A program made the position numbers and the translations under genes. 64,000 nt of DNA, taken from Pelecanus crispus (lineage: Eukaryota > Chordata > Aves > Pelecaniformes > Pelecanidae). The notes beneath the pieces were generated by a model. The model made no database searches, was not told the origin of the DNA, and saw only the letters and a list, made by a program, of their open reading frames with translations. Positions 37,401-46,100 of the stretch are shown here, piece after piece (the stretch's first letter is position 1; every line of letters starts with the position of its first letter). The DNA is taken from contig NC_134676.1 of NCBI RefSeq assembly GCF_030463565.1, positions 24,842,728 to 24,906,727 of the forward strand. The letters are read 5' to 3'.

Positions 37401-38294
37401 CTTTTTTTTAACTACAAGTAATTGTATCAGAATAAGTGCCATTTGTATCCAATCTGATTTTACTGCCAGTTCTGCACCACTGCTAGAATGCCTGCTAAAC
37501 ATTGTCATTTTGGTCTTTTGTACGTCTTTTATCCATGTTTTGACTTGTGTTTACACTAGGATCTATGGTAGCCCTTTATAAAAGGATTGCAAGTGTGACA
37601 TTTAAATAAAGTAATTCTAAACAGAAGTTGGGACTAAAGCCTGTATCTGGTCTGCAGATACTTGTCATGAAAATCTTGTACTCCATCCAAAATGTGAGCA
37701 GTATTATTCTATACAGTATTGCTAAACCCATGGCAGGATGCTTGTGTCAGACAAAGCTGTATGCAACCGAATTACTGCATGTCACAGTAAATCTTGCTTG
37801 CCGCCTTATTTGCTTGATTAATAGTAACCTGAATAATAAAGTAATCAAGCTTTTACATGTCTGCAGGCCTTGAATGCTTAAAAAAAGCCCACAGGTTTAT
37901 TCTTGTTTGTCAATTTCCTCTAGCAGTGAAAGGACTATGGACCTGGTTTTAGAAATGTGCAATACTAATTCCATCCACTGGTGTGGAGTTTCAGGAAGGC
38001 AACTTGGAAAGCTGCACCCAAGTTCATCCCTCCATCTTGCACTTACATTGCTGTCTTCAGTGCAAGGATTGCAAGTAAGTCTTTATAGCATAGTTTTGTT
38101 ATAAAATAGCTGTTTTATAAACTTAGTAATTCTTTGTAATAACTTAGTAATTCTTTGTAATAACTCTTATAAATATTTTCCCTTTCTAGAGTGTCTCTGG
38201 CTTAAGACTTACAGACACATTTTTGAAGAGAACATATGAGTATGATGACATTGCACAAGTCTGTGTAGTTTCTTCAGAAGTCAAACAAAGCTGA
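13429..38294 (+). CDS. TRAPPC13: TRAPPC13, trafficking protein particle complex subunit 13 (whole gene, 13 coding exons)
   Basis: TRAPPC13 is a subunit of the metazoan TRAPPIII complex, a Rab1 exchange factor and tether in ER-Golgi traffic and autophagy. Coding exons: 13429-13474, 20673-20741, 21630-21729, 22310-22394, 23123-23250, 23390-23462, 26557-26601, 30133-30150, 32326-32459, 33617-33815, 36951-37051, 37927-38074, 38190-38294. All introns are GT-AG and phases agree throughout. The total is 1251 bp: 416 residues plus stop, or 417 with the alternative acceptor at 37924. The translation ([22 protein letters not shown]... to ...[11 protein letters not shown]) follows the vertebrate protein end to end. 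The start codon context is strong (GCCATGG). The gene shares its promoter region with TRIM23 and hosts SHLD3 in intron 1. Confidence 0.96.
15699..15807 (+). promoter_or_regulatory. SHLD3: Possible SHLD3 splice acceptor, 5' UTR and short upstream ORF
   Basis: A pyrimidine-rich tract ending ctttgcag (to 15698) looks like a 3' splice site about 110 bp upstream of the SHLD3 ATG. If used, SHLD3 mRNA would begin at the CpG-island promoter and splice into this stretch. The stretch would then hold a nine-codon upstream ORF at 15700-15726 (ATGGGGCAAGG... to TAA). An alternative acceptor is ttcttttcttaag ending at 15780. This is inference from sequence; no transcript evidence is available here. Confidence 0.4.
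15808..16557 (+). CDS. SHLD3: SHLD3, shieldin complex subunit 3
   Basis: SHLD3 links REV7 (MAD2L2) to the shieldin complex, which protects double-strand break ends downstream of 53BP1-RIF1, limits resection and supports non-homologous end joining. This intact single-exon frame encodes 249 residues, close to the roughly 250 of mammals. It starts [10 protein letters not shown] in good context (AGCATGG). Residues 36-41 (FTLWFP) correspond to the conserved FxxWFP element and residues 47-56 ([10 protein letters not shown]) to the REV7-binding proline motif. A basic/Ser stretch ([13 protein letters not shown]) sits at about 127-139. The C-terminal 90 residues (RAKWTIEQ..., [28 protein letters not shown]) are the most conserved part, reported to be eIF4E-like in fold. 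The gene lies inside TRAPPC13 intron 1 on the same strand. Confidence 0.96.
   Translation: MEVVLHYRPHERNLIKLQKFAEAAVKEFPIRQLPRFTLWFPNDLYRLPLKPKKQPPVISCEEAEELKQLLMPSEYVTGSPDYDCTKNLLEFQSNVKHGQTLIQAQTVHRPMNLENQGEPPPNGKQKLKRSWSVSLPSPKLKEKILPLSQELQNNLQRLKLHAFYRAKWTIEQPICNNQNLEDIWIKLNRLIKQNELPSCNATIQRSVGQIWIFCDILYCEYVRNILREKLSLTDKMNLLVHKFGIIFSL
16577..16582 (+). terminator. SHLD3: Poly(A) signal of SHLD3
   Basis: A canonical AATAAA begins only 20 bases after the SHLD3 stop codon. If used, the 3' UTR would be about 40 bases. Transcripts of TRAPPC13 must read through it because it lies in intron 1. Confidence 0.6.
17864..18416 (-). mobile_element. Solo LTR 2 of an avian ERV family
   Basis: On the minus strand it starts TGTCCTGGTTTTGGCTGGGA and ends ggctaaaccatgaca, with TG...CA ends. 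A perfect 5-bp target-site duplication, acatg, flanks it at 17859-17863 and 18417-18421. It closely resembles LTR 3 throughout, including a short trinucleotide run (18,024-18,050) at the place where LTR 3 has a long one. The 5-bp duplication fits class III (ERVL-like) integration, but I cannot name the exact family. Open frames in it have no gene similarity. Confidence 0.92.
20673..20741 (+). CDS. TRAPPC13: TRAPPC13 exon 2
   Basis: Acceptor ttttttgcag-type tract (gatttttgcag), donor CCAG|gtatgt. Completes V16 and encodes [22 protein letters not shown] plus one base. In phase with exons 1 and 3. Confidence 0.94.
20742..21629 (+). other. TRAPPC13: TRAPPC13 intron 2
   Basis: An 888-bp intron from gtatgt to tttctacag. 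I see nothing in it beyond ordinary AT-rich intron sequence. Confidence 0.8.
21630..21729 (+). CDS. TRAPPC13: TRAPPC13 exon 3
   Basis: Acceptor ttctacag, donor TTTGG|gtaaga. Encodes [14 protein letters not shown] then [19 protein letters not shown] plus two bases, matching the family. Confidence 0.94.
21730..22309 (+). other. TRAPPC13: TRAPPC13 intron 3 with a GT/TA microsatellite
   Basis: A 580-bp intron. It contains a GT run followed by TA (about 22195-22223) and two T-runs before the acceptor. Nothing else is recognised. Confidence 0.8.
22195..22223. repeat. (GT)n-(TA)n microsatellite
   Basis: About ten GT units followed directly by five TA units, inside TRAPPC13 intron 3. Likely length-variable. 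Confidence 0.9.
22310..22394 (+). CDS. TRAPPC13: TRAPPC13 exon 4
   Basis: Acceptor taaacacag, donor GTGAAG|gtatgt. Encodes [20 protein letters not shown] and VVKDILVK, the start of the conserved beta-sandwich region. Confidence 0.94.
22395..23122 (+). other. TRAPPC13: TRAPPC13 intron 4
   Basis: A 728-bp intron ending ttgtgtccccag. Nothing else is recognised. Confidence 0.8.
23123..23250 (+). CDS. TRAPPC13: TRAPPC13 exon 5
   Basis: Encodes [20 protein letters not shown] then [22 protein letters not shown] plus two bases; donor CACAT|gtaagg. Nearly identical to the mammalian protein as remembered. Confidence 0.94.
23390..23462 (+). CDS. TRAPPC13: TRAPPC13 exon 6
   Basis: Separated from exon 5 by a 139-bp intron. 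Acceptor ctctttcag, donor TTTCAG|gtattg. Encodes [20 protein letters not shown] and FFKFQ, ending in phase 0. Confidence 0.94.
23463..26556 (+). other. TRAPPC13: TRAPPC13 intron 6
   Basis: A 3.1-kb AT-rich intron. The open frames at 24491-24909 and 26175-26423 have no recognisable similarity and no coding character. No mobile element is identified. Confidence 0.75.
26557..26601 (+). CDS. TRAPPC13: TRAPPC13 exon 7 (45 bp, symmetric)
   Basis: Acceptor tttcattcag, donor GAG|gtaagt. Encodes [15 protein letters not shown]. Both ends are in phase 0, so skipping it alone or with exon 8 keeps the frame. Confidence 0.94.
26602..30132 (+). other. TRAPPC13: TRAPPC13 intron 7
   Basis: A 3.5-kb AT-rich intron before the microexon. 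The open frames on either strand (27468-27794, 28443-28682) are not gene-like. An A-run sits at 28,429-28,442. No mobile element is recognised. Confidence 0.75.
30133..30150 (+). CDS. TRAPPC13: TRAPPC13 exon 8, 18-nt microexon
   Basis: AGTGACCTCAGTTCTGTG sits between acceptor ttttcccattag and donor gtaatt and encodes SDLSSV, the peptide found at this point in the vertebrate protein (NAE-SDLSSV-TDEV). It is symmetric (0-0), so inclusion or skipping changes the protein by six residues without a frameshift. The upstream tract is strongly pyrimidine-rich, as expected for a regulated microexon. Too short to show as a frame of its own. Confidence 0.92.
30151..32325 (+). other. TRAPPC13: TRAPPC13 intron 8
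   Basis: A 2.2-kb intron. It contains a short CR1 3'-end remnant at about 31343-31405 and a C/T-rich run at 31430-31454. Nothing else is recognised. Confidence 0.75.
31343..31405 (-). mobile_element. CR1 3'-end remnant
   Basis: The plus strand reads ttggaaaggacctacaatga then tcacctagtccaactgcctg, the reverse complement of the CR1 3' UTR end. Only about 60 bp survive, in minus orientation. Confidence 0.8.
32326..32459 (+). CDS. TRAPPC13: TRAPPC13 exon 9
   Basis: Acceptor ttttttcag, donor GAAAG|gtatgt. Encodes [20 protein letters not shown] then [20 protein letters not shown] and TAGE plus two bases. Confidence 0.94.
32460..33616 (+). other. TRAPPC13: TRAPPC13 intron 9
   Basis: A 1.16-kb intron ending cttcttttag. 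A T-run at 33,418-33,427. Nothing else is recognised. Confidence 0.8.
33617..33815 (+). CDS. TRAPPC13: TRAPPC13 exon 10
   Basis: The largest coding exon (199 bp). Encodes [20 protein letters not shown] then [20 protein letters not shown] then [20 protein letters not shown] and SQLQRM; donor ATG|gtaagt. Confidence 0.95.
33816..36950 (+). other. TRAPPC13: TRAPPC13 intron 10
   Basis: A 3.1-kb intron. The open frames at 35306-35524, 35770-36033 and 36445-36633 have no family similarity. No repeat family is recognised. Confidence 0.75.
36951..37051 (+). CDS. TRAPPC13: TRAPPC13 exon 11
   Basis: Acceptor accttttcag, donor TGCAG|gtaatg. Encodes [20 protein letters not shown] then [13 protein letters not shown] plus two bases. 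Confidence 0.94.
37052..37926 (+). other. TRAPPC13: TRAPPC13 intron 11, ends in a tandem NAGNAG acceptor
   Basis: An 875-bp intron ending cctctagcag. Cutting after tag (37923) or after cag (37926) both keep the frame. The shorter form gives NCSERT, as in mammals; the longer gives NCSSERT. Confidence 0.8.
37927..38074 (+). CDS. TRAPPC13: TRAPPC13 exon 12
   Basis: Encodes (S)[18 protein letters not shown] then [20 protein letters not shown] then [11 protein letters not shown]; donor CAA|gtaagt. The start may instead be 37924 because of the tandem acceptor. Confidence 0.94.
38075..38189 (+). other. TRAPPC13: TRAPPC13 intron 12 with a tandem duplication
   Basis: A 115-bp intron. It contains two adjacent copies of a 22-bp unit (acttagtaattctttgtaat plus aa) at about 38121-38164, about a third of the intron. 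Confidence 0.85.
38190..38294 (+). CDS. TRAPPC13: TRAPPC13 exon 13 (C-terminus and stop)
   Basis: Acceptor ccctttctag. Encodes [20 protein letters not shown] then [14 protein letters not shown] and TGA at 38292-38294. Confidence 0.95.
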   Translation, partial: SVSGLRLTDTFLKRTYEYDDIAQVCVVSSEVKQS

Positions 38295-38499
38295 AGAAAA
38301 AATTCTGTATTTCTGCTGGGCTTTTTTTTTTTTGGACCAACTTTGTGATGTTTTTGCAGCCGAATCACATTAAAATGTGTACAAACAAAACCGAATCCCT
38401 ACATATCTGTAAATGTAACTATGCTTATTTAATTTCTCTGAGCATTTTTTGAATGTTTCAAAATCTTTAAAAAAATGCATATGCATCTTACCTACTGAA

Positions 38500-38505
38500 A
38501 ATAAA
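38500..38505 (+). terminator. TRAPPC13: Poly(A) signal of TRAPPC13
   Basis: AATAAA in gaaaataaagactttg, 206 bases after the stop. It gives a 3' UTR of about 230 bases. Confidence 0.75.
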
Positions 38506-38529
38506 GACTTTGAAAAAAGTGTAGCTCAA

Positions 38530-39690
38530 GCAAATTATATTGCATTAACATTACCTTGGGGCACGGGGGTGAGATGGATATGAAATAGTAGCACTTTGTA
38601 CTTACTTTTGTTATTTTAATTATTTTTAAAATATTAGTTATTTTTAAAATATTTAAATGGTTTTAAATAAAACAGTTCTGACAAAACTGCTTCAGTTTGA
38701 AGGAACTGGCCTTTTACAGACAAGTTCCTGGAGTCCAGACACCTAAAAGAAATACTTCGTGGTACCTGGTGTGGCAGTGTATTTGCATGGTACATGCACA
38801 GCCATAAGAACTAGAGCCTGATAAAGGCACGAGATGAGAGAGCAGCTGGCACCGTTGAGGCGCTAGCAGCTAGGAAACAGAGCATCAGCCAAAAAATGCA
38901 CTGGTTGTGGCTCAGCCTTTGGGCAGAAGTACAGCAGATCTGTCCCAATTAGTTGCAGTCTTGTGCAGAATTGTGCATCCCTGAAGTACAGGGCATGCTG
39001 TGAACAGGCATGCTACTTCTTCCCAATTAGGAGGGAACTGAAAACTAAAATGGCAGAACTCGGGCATTTTTTTTATTGTTAAATTGAGGTGGTGCAAATT
39101 ATTCTTCCCATCCCAGAGGTATTTAAGTAGATTTTTAGGAAAATGAGGAGAAAAACCCTGCATGGCTGCCCTAGATCAAGTTCTCCAACTCACAAGCAGG
39201 AAGGAATTCAGGACTTGGTTAAGCAGTGAAATGTTCTTTTCCTTAGCTTTGTTTTGACAAAAGATGGAAATATTTTTGGCTGAAGTATCTAAGGTCACCC
39301 ACAGGTAGCTATTTAATACAGAAAATGGTGACTGGCTTTTCTAGTTTAACACTAGATAAACTAGTGTTAAAGATTCTACTCAGTGGCTTGCCATATTTCT
39401 CAGCTACCATATTGGCACTTAGCAACCTTAGTTAGTTTTCACAGTATTTTACTTAAGGCTTTCCTGTGTATAAAACCGTTATGTGTAGAATGTAATTTTA
39501 AAATATTGGGTAAACTTAGGACCAGCTTGCTAAATTGAGAGAATGAGCCCATACAGAAAAAAAAATTAAAACTGTATCTGGCACATCTAGTAGAATGCAG
39601 GGTAACCAACATAAACAGGTATTTTAAAGAATTCAACCTCTTACTCTAGATATATTAAGAGACTGAAACAGCAAAACCACAACTATTCAG
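38530..39690. other. Convergent intergenic gap between TRAPPC13 and SGTB
   Basis: About 1.16 kb between the proposed cleavage sites of the two convergent genes. It contains two adjacent copies of ttatttttaaaatatt near 38,625-38,655 and a perfect 11-bp inverted repeat at 39345-39371. The minus-strand frame at 38912-39163 has no recognised similarity. No gene is seen. Confidence 0.7.
39345..39371. repeat. Perfect hairpin, 11-bp arms
   Basis: TTTAACACTAG - ATAAA - CTAGTGTTAAA: the arms are exact reverse complements around a 5-nt loop. It lies in the convergent gap, about 340 bp from the SGTB poly(A) site. Function unknown. Confidence 0.9.
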
Positions 39691-39709
39691 ACAAAAAAAT
39701 GTAAATAAC

Positions 39710-39715
39710 TTTATT
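39710..39715 (-). terminator. SGTB: Distal poly(A) signal of SGTB
   Basis: The plus strand reads tttatt within aactttatttataa. On the minus strand this is an AATAAA with a T-rich, TG-containing element 20-30 bases downstream, a good poly(A) site layout. Confidence 0.6.
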
Positions 39716-41992
39716 TATAATCTGTTTTCAAGTTAAACTGACACAAGCTGAAGGAGATGTAACCATATGGTAGTAAGAGGTAGGAGAGATACAGAAATGG
39801 TAGACAAGTTGCATTTTGCCAGTATGACTTTCTGTAGCCCTGAAACAGCGTACCAATCCAAAGCTGCAGACTTAAGTTTGTTCTCAGTATGCATGAGTGA
39901 TTTTACTTTGTACTTGTTACAAAATGAAACATGCAACTGAAACAATTTCTAAGCTGAATATTTCATTCAGTGTCTTTATGATCAGGCATAGTTAGAAGAA
40001 TACAATTCCATGCAAGCAGGTTACAGGAGTTTACAATGTGAGTGCATAACACTTTCTTCTCTAACAATTATCACACTTATATGCTGATGGAACAGTAGTG
40101 ATACAAAACCAATTAGGTGTTAAATGCGTATTTGCTCAGTTGAATGATAAACTGCAATTGACCTTAAATTAGAGCAGTACTTATGGGGATTGTGTTCATC
40201 TAGCAGGATGAAAAATTTTAGTGCAAAATAAAGTGCAGTTACTACACAGGAAAAGATTCTTTCCTCACCCTGTGATTAAGACATATTGCATGACCCTGTG
40301 AAACAATCTAGCCTGTTCAAGGCAAAATAGACTAGTATAAATGATCCCTCTGTTCCTGGTTTCAATGGGAAAGCATGTAATGACAGCTCCTGTTATTGGT
40401 TTCACTGGTTCTTATTTAGGCTATAAAGCCCTTTTCTCTTAATAGACAAGAAACAAAGAATGTTTACAACTTAAGTGCCAGTTGTAGCACATTCCTAAAG
40501 CATTAGCTAATGCCATCAATGTTTTAATAAATACTCTGGTTACATATTATCTGTACTGGAGTAAAACCTAAACATGACAATATTGCAGTAAGTGAAATGA
40601 AAGTAACCAGTCTATAAAGATTTCAAGAGTAGCTTTCAGGTAACTAACCAATGCTTCACTCCACTTAACCTTGGGGATAGTTCTCCCATAAATCCAGCAA
40701 GCTATAGGGCTTGTACATGACAGTACAACTTCTACAGCTGGTCTGTGAATATTACTGTATTTGTAGTTCTTAAGGAACTGACAAGAGGTTCTTGACACTC
40801 TTTGTGTCTTAAAGTAGAAAGGTAACTGACTGCATGAAGACTGCTGTCACAAAGTAAGGATAAATTGAGTGTGAGAGAGACTGCAGTGCCATCCAGTCCC
40901 CTCTGGATTTATTGGTTCCCCTTGTCAAAGTTAGTAAAACTCACTTGGAGCAGCTGAAAATATGAAAGAGAAAACTGAGAAGAACCATGAAGTTCAAAAG
41001 GAGATAGCTAGCAGCAATGCTTCTCTCCTGCCACAAGACACTACTCCAAGCAATGTTTGTACAGTAGTGGTAGCCCACCTAGAGCCTCCATCCATCTTTC
41101 TTGTAAATGGTAGCCTGTCCTATTAAATGTAACTGAACTTAGGTAGCCTTTTTCTTGAATGGATTAGATTCAGGATCTGAACTACCTCTGAAAAAAAGAT
41201 CCTGTTAGGGATTTTCTTTGTTGTTATCAGATGTTAAGTCAGAAGCTGTTGCTTGGAAATATGTTTAATGTAAAGCTTAAGTATCTCTGCAGCCTCAAAA
41301 AGGCAGCTACAGCAACTTCTATAGAGAATTTTTAAAAGCATTTTAATGCTGTGAATAGGCAAGCTCTATTGAATAAAGTATGAAATGTCTTAAAGCTGTG
41401 TAAGTTGCTCTATTAAGCTTTACCTCGTTATTCAAACAGATGGTGACGTGGATGTGTTTTCTCCAATTCTTTTCATTTCTCCTTGGATCCAGCTGCATTT
41501 TTCCCCCCCATTTTAGTAGGGCAAGACTCGTACAATAGATGCACAACTAGCATTTGTTAAAGTCAAGTACATGACTTAGCTCCAAATTTTGTATTTGCTT
41601 CTACTTGAGGTGCTCTTTTTTGACCACAAGATGAATTGGATATAATGTCTGACATCTAAGAGTTCTGTGGATTTCTTCATTTGGGAGTCTGTTGTTGCTC
41701 TTCCACATACCCTCTCCAGTCTAACTGGCCAGCAGAGATCGCTCACTTTGTCTTAGGAATCAAAGCAGGCTCCTCAAATTAGCTTTGATATACAAAAAGA
41801 AAGTGTGAGTGTTGAGAACCTCCCTGGAGTAAAAGCAAAGGTACCTTGTACCAGAAAGCAGTGTTAACAGTAAGGAGAATAAAAAAAGTTAACATAATAA
41901 AAATACAGAAAAGCAGTGGTCTCTGAAAGAGTAAGATTAACTGAGCAAGAAAAGCCAGGGTAAGAACAGAACTACTGTAGAGTGGAAAAATC

Positions 41993-41998
41993 TTTATT
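41993..41998 (-). terminator. SGTB: Possible proximal poly(A) signal of SGTB
   Basis: AATAAA on the minus strand (caataaagat), about 1.0 kb after the stop codon. The downstream element is less clear than at the distal site. Confidence 0.4.
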
Positions 41999-43011
41999 GG
42001 TCATATAACCATAATATAGATATGTGTAATGAAACTTAAAATTGTTAAAGCCAGTGATTTACTACAGAAGAATAGAAAGAGAATCCTGCTTTCTGAGGCA
42101 GTTATTTTTTGATAAATTTTCAGTACTAGTTATTTCTACAGTCACAGGATCAGTTTTAGCTTATTACAGTTAAGAATTTTAAGCTTATGTTAAATACTGT
42201 ATACATACGGAATGTAATACAGTTTGCCATGCCTAGGAAAATAGTGCCATAATGCTGACCTCCAGGGCTACCATCACAATTTGAGGGTATACATGGCAGT
42301 AGAAAAGCCTAAAACTTCTTAATACTCTTTCCTTTCCCAAGCCAAGTTCCATTTTGGTTTCTGTGTATTATCCTACTCAGGATTAGTGTCTTCTCTTTCT
42401 CTACAGTTTGTGGTACTCCTTCATAGGCAATCATCTCCCTCCCTCCTGCCCCATTGGGCAGTTGAAAAATATTTCATGTTACTAATGACGGCCCCTCCAC
42501 AGGCTTAAAGAAACAGACTTTTCAAGCATTAGTTTTAAGTACACTCTATACTCCAACACTGATTTGTGCTCATTATAAAAGGGCACATCAGTTGGGCCTA
42601 TTGTTTCAGTATTTGACAGGGAGTACAGCCATAATGACTTTCCCTATAAGAATAATGTGCCTTTTACACTATGATTTTAGAATTAAGCTGTTATGTAAGG
42701 TCAGCCCACTACAGAACTCCCCACTCAGTAGCCCTGGAGATCAATCTAATGCACATACTGAAAATTATTTGTACTTAGAGATTTTAATAAACCACCTATT
42801 CAGTGTATTAATTTTCAGAGGAGTAACTAAACATAAATGTTCCAAATTATGTGCAATAGATCTGTTTAACAGATTTATTCTTGTTTGCAAATACGCACAA
42901 AGAATTTTCTGTCTTCTATTCAAGCAGAAGAGTTACAATGGTGCTTTTGCTACTAACTATGGTATGCATTTTGTGGTTATATACCATTCCAATTCACATG
43001 CCTCCTTTAAG

Positions 43012-43123
43012 TCAGGAATGCTCTTCAGTGCTGCCACTGAAAGATCTGCTCCGGACATGATTTCTCAGTTGCTCTATGAGCTCTGGATTCTGCTGCTGTA
43101 TCTGTTGTGCAAACTGCTGCCCC
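43012..43123 (-). CDS. SGTB: SGTB exon 10 (glutamine-rich C-terminus)
   Basis: Acceptor caatgcag. Encodes [20 protein letters not shown] then [16 protein letters not shown] and TGA. Confidence 0.95.
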
Positions 43124-46100
43124 CTGCATTGAACAGTTTTAAGTAAAAGCAACAAGTGAAAAAAACTGACAAGCACCATTTGCAAAAAAACAGGATATCC
43201 TAATACAACTGAAAGGTGCATTATATCAAAGTTAAGACTAAAGATAACTTGCTGCATAGTCTTAATAAAGATATGTGTAGTATTATGACTTTATCTAGTT
43301 AAAGTCTCTCCAAACAGCATTATCATCAGATCTTCATTTTCATTCTTTAGGACTACTGCTTCTACTTGATAACATGAAGGAAAATGTATTACCTTACTTG
43401 GTAAAATTAAAATTTAGCAACAAATCTGCTCCAGTGATTTGCTCCCTTCTTTTTGCGAGAATCCATTCTAGTTGTTTAAGATAACTACTCTTGTAGTTGA
43501 AGCGCAACCTTATATTAGTTTTTCCAGAAATACAGTGTGTGGCTGCCAACTTGTATTTGTGAGCAAGACATCATTAGTAGAAAGCAAGCATACAGTTACA
43601 CCTTTATGTCTTGTATGACTGAAGTAATGACAGATCCATCTCCATAACAGTTGTAGCTTAAGAGTTCAATTAATAGGTGAGATTAATTCCGTGTAAAAGA
43701 TAAGCATAACATGGGTTTACTAGCAAAAGCAAGTAAGTAAAACACATTACTTCATGAACAGCCTGGCATGGCTTCTCTGTAACTTCTGCCTTTTGCCCAA
43801 GCAGCAAATTACCAAGACTCCTTTAAACCACAGTGCAGGCTGAAGGAAAGCCACCATTTTCATAGATCTAGCTGTAGCATATGGTTTTTGTGAAAACAGC
43901 CCTTGATTTTGTGGGGGCATATTCCTGTTTGTGATGTGAATTATAAATTACTTTTGTCCTGAAAGGGCAAAACTTAAAAATAGTTTGAAACAGGCTAGAA
44001 TGCTGAAATAAAGTAAAATTGTATGCATGCCCTTTAAGAGGTCTTGCCATATAAGCAAATAGCATGGTTTTGTGCAGACTCTTCCAGATGGATTATCATT
44101 ATTAAAAGACTTGGGTCCTAGTTTTTGTAAATGCTACTTCTCATTATACCGAGTTCCCTGAAGCTTTCCTAGTCTAAATGGAGGAATCCCAGAACAGAAC
44201 CTGTTGCAACATGCACTAGGTAAATCTGTAGATTTTCTAACTAGTGTCTGGGATATCAGGTAGTAAGTTTACCAACACAATTCGAAAGCACATGCAGGAG
44301 TACTTGAAGATTTAAAGGAGCATTTTTAGTAAGTGGCATTTAGAAGGTAAACAGTGTGTGAGAACCAGGAAGTGAAACTGAGCACCCAGTTCAGCCATTC
44401 CAATTGATGGAAATACACAAAGCAAAAAACCAAGATAGTGGAAAATAAGTCTTCCAAGTTCTCAGTTTTAGTAATAATCAGGCATACAATGGGGACAGGC
44501 CACAGTATAATTGGCTTGACGTGATCCCTTTTAAACAGATGTTACACAATGATGCTTCTACAAATGTAACAGTTAAAACTATGCAACTCTTACTTACGCA
44601 TGGATCAGGCTGGACAAATCCGACAGGCCACCAACACCTGCAGCAGGGCCACCAATGGCATTTGACATCATCCCTGACATCCTGGAACAGTTAGCACAGT
44701 GTTGGCATTGGGGTATGCAGGGACCTTTACAGTAAGCAATAAACCGTAGTTCTTTTTTGAATTGCTGGGAGGAAATAAGCTGCAAGAGGAAGAAACTGCA
44801 GTAGATTTATTTGCAGTAAGCAAAAATAAAATTACATTTTCAGGAATGCAGTACTATCCACCTTTTCTCTTATTAATTCAAACCCCTAAAGACATTTGTT
44901 TTAATGGTATTCCATTATAATACTTACAGTTGTTGAACTTGAGGATTCTGCATTAAGCTTGCTGCCTAGAATAGACAATATATAGCTGAAATTATAACAC
45001 ATTTACTACTTAGATATCACTGAGGAAAATGTGGAAAAAAATTCAAAACCCCACATACTGTATTCTGTTTTATTACAAAATTAAGCTAAGTTTATGTGCA
45101 CAGAGATGTATGGTCCCCAGCAGAAAGAATCATCACAGGAACATATTTCAAGGATATGAAGCTGAGAAAATTCGTTGCATGTTAGGTAAAAAATAGTTGT
45201 TAACAGATTCAGACATGAAAAATACGACACAAAGACATTAAAAACCCAGTACCAGAAAACTAAAAAAACCAACAACCCCCCCCCCCCCCCCAAAAAAAAA
45301 TTAACTTAAGACTTCCAAGGACAAAGGTTTTCTGTTGGGTTTTTTGGAGAAAGGTCTGCATTTTGTTGATTCCCAGCCCGGATAAATCAGTTTTGCAACA
45401 CTATTACTACTGGGTATAAACTGTTAAAATTACAGCCACAAAATATTGCAGAGTAAACCAGAGTGTGGACTGACTTCATAGCATGGTTTTGCAGTAACTA
45501 TTTCTGCAGCAATTGCATACCTTCTTACTTTGTAGTAAGCATGAAGTTATTTAAATTTCTCATTCATAAGATACCTCAGAAATTATACTGTGTTTACCAT
45601 AGCGTAAGGGTGTATATGGACAGATACTATAGAATAAACCAGGTGACATTTTAAAGTTAGTAACGTAATTCCTACAGAAATCAGTGTCTGTATGAATACA
45701 AGACCAACAGGCACAATGCAGTATTTGCTTATTCACTCTCTTATTAAAGGTACTACAAAACCCAGATATATACAGTATTAATTTTATTGATCAATATGTC
45801 TCCATATATATCTCTCAAAAGTAAACCAACTGTTTTCTCTAGTCTACAGTTGGTTATAAAATGCCAAATTCAGGTCACTACTTTGGGTAATACAGGGTTT
45901 TTTTTCTTTCTTCCATCAGTAACAAGTCTGATCTAGGTTAGGGGCCCAAAAGGCAGACTAGAAGTAGCTTTCTCAAGGTCAGATGGTGAGTAAATTTTTT
46001 TCCTTAAAAACAAAATGAAGCATAAAACTACACCACAGCAAAATAATTCATTCGTTCCTGGCTGAATGCCCTGTGTTCTATCTACTTGACCAGGCATCTT

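Larger units (their letters stand above)
39690..43011 (-). other. SGTB: Probable SGTB 3' UTR (about 3.3 kb)
   Basis: Begins after the SGTB stop at 43012. Two AATAAA signals on the minus strand could end it: 41993-41998, giving about 1.0 kb, and 39710-39715 (ATAAATAAAG followed by a T/TG-rich tract), giving about 3.3 kb. A long 3' UTR is usual for this gene in vertebrates. Plus-strand frames here, including 42592-43146, have no family similarity. UTR extent is inferred. Confidence 0.6.

Noticed and set aside
42592-43146. A 184-codon plus-strand frame overlapping SGTB exon 10.
   Set aside because: No recognisable family and no splice or start context. It overlaps the last SGTB exon and 3' UTR antisense, and its composition looks non-coding.
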